NCBI GenBank assembly: GCA_902406105.1
Contig: CABPCP010000100.1
Location: 1-6,353 of the forward strand
Length of the DNA: 6,353 bases
From: an uncultured Mordavella sp.
GTDB taxonomy: Bacteria > Bacillota > Clostridia > Lachnospirales > Lachnospiraceae
Direction: 5' to 3'
The notes beneath the pieces were generated by a model. That model worked only from the letters and a program-made list of their open reading frames with translations. It did not search any database and was not told where the DNA came from. Numbering within the stretch: position 1 is the first letter of the stretch; each line of letters opens with the position of its first letter. Positions 6,252-6,353 of the stretch are shown one piece after another. A program made the translations under genes and the position numbers.

Positions 6252-6286
6252 AAAGCCCTTGAAAACAACATGTTTCCAAGGGCTTT
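6252..6286 (-). terminator. Rho-independent terminator of the tRNA-Leu(CAG) gene
   Basis: AAAGCCCTTG (6252-6261) pairs perfectly with CAAGGGCTTT (6277-6286). One mismatch follows inward, then four more pairs (6263-6266 with 6272-6275), leaving the loop AACAT. Read on the - strand, the stem runs into TTTCTTATTCTTCT (6254-6241), a usable T-rich tail. It lies about 14 nt past the tRNA 3' end and isolates the MATE gene from the tRNA promoter. No + strand gene ends here, so the - direction is the likely one. Confidence 0.8.
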
Positions 6287-6300
6287 TCAGAAATAGAAAA

Positions 6301-6353
6301 TGCGGAGAAAGGGACTTGAACCCTCACAGGATTGCTCCCACTAGAACCTGAAT
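6301..6353 (-). tRNA. tRNA-Leu, anticodon CAG, 3' part only (cut by window end)
   Basis: Read on the - strand, the window opens in the last base of the 5' anticodon stem. It continues with the loop TTCAGGT (anticodon CAG at 6350-6348), the stem TCTAG, a long variable arm with GGG/TCC-type pairing, the T arm GAGGG-TTCAAGT-CCCTT, the 3' acceptor strand TCTCCGC and the discriminator A (6301). The long variable arm, the A discriminator and the anticodon together identify leucine (CUG codons). The 5' half lies beyond base 6353. As in the other leucine tRNA here, no CCA is encoded. Confidence 0.93.

Noticed and set aside
1..6353. Mobile element, CRISPR array or phage-type island between the two tRNA genes
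   Set aside because: No integrase, transposase, direct repeat of a tRNA 3' end, or regularly spaced repeat was found. All genes look like ordinary chromosomal functions.

Overview
The window looks like a chromosomal segment of a Gram-positive anaerobe of the class Clostridia, most likely a Lachnospiraceae-type gut bacterium. This is inferred from strong GGAG/AGGAGG ribosome binding sites, roughly balanced base composition, an 11-helix prokaryotic NSS transporter, a two-gene SufC/SufB-type module of the kind found in clostridia and archaea, and tRNA genes without an encoded CCA end. The species cannot be named from the sequence alone.

Layout, left to right. A consensus-like promoter (37-65) drives a complete tRNA-Leu(UAG) gene (126-205), followed by a wobble-rich intrinsic terminator (211-252). 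Then on the + strand come a sodium-dependent NSS-family transporter (307-1647), a good promoter (1657-1685), a SufC-like ABC ATPase (1735-2460), a short SufB/SufD-family scaffold (2503-3429) and a polytopic membrane protein with a YjdF/DUF2238-like residue pattern (3461-4345). The last three genes are spaced by 42 and 31 nt and look like one operon. On the - strand are a small charged orphan protein (4342-4734) with its own promoter (4776-4804), and a MATE-family efflux transporter (4861-6186). A terminator (6252-6286) closes a tRNA-Leu(CAG) gene that is cut by the right end of the window (6301-6353).

How the genes work together. The ATPase and scaffold match the two-component SUF-like minimal system (SMS; SmsC and SmsB), regarded as an ancestral Fe-S cluster assembly machine. 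No cysteine desulfurase (SufS), SufU/SufE or second SufB/SufD paralogue is present in the window. The third gene has acidic and histidine residues placed in or next to its predicted membrane helices, and it is the most interesting unknown: it could be a membrane partner of the Fe-S module, although only proximity supports that. The NSS transporter and the MATE exporter appear to be independent units. The + and - strand gene sets converge on one TTAA that supplies both stop codons, with no visible terminator between them.

Three translation starts are placed by Shine-Dalgarno spacing rather than by the longest reading frame: the ATPase at 1735, the scaffold at 2503 and the MATE gene at 6186. 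I see no insertion sequence, CRISPR array, integrase or phage gene. No stretch longer than 300 bases is without a gene.
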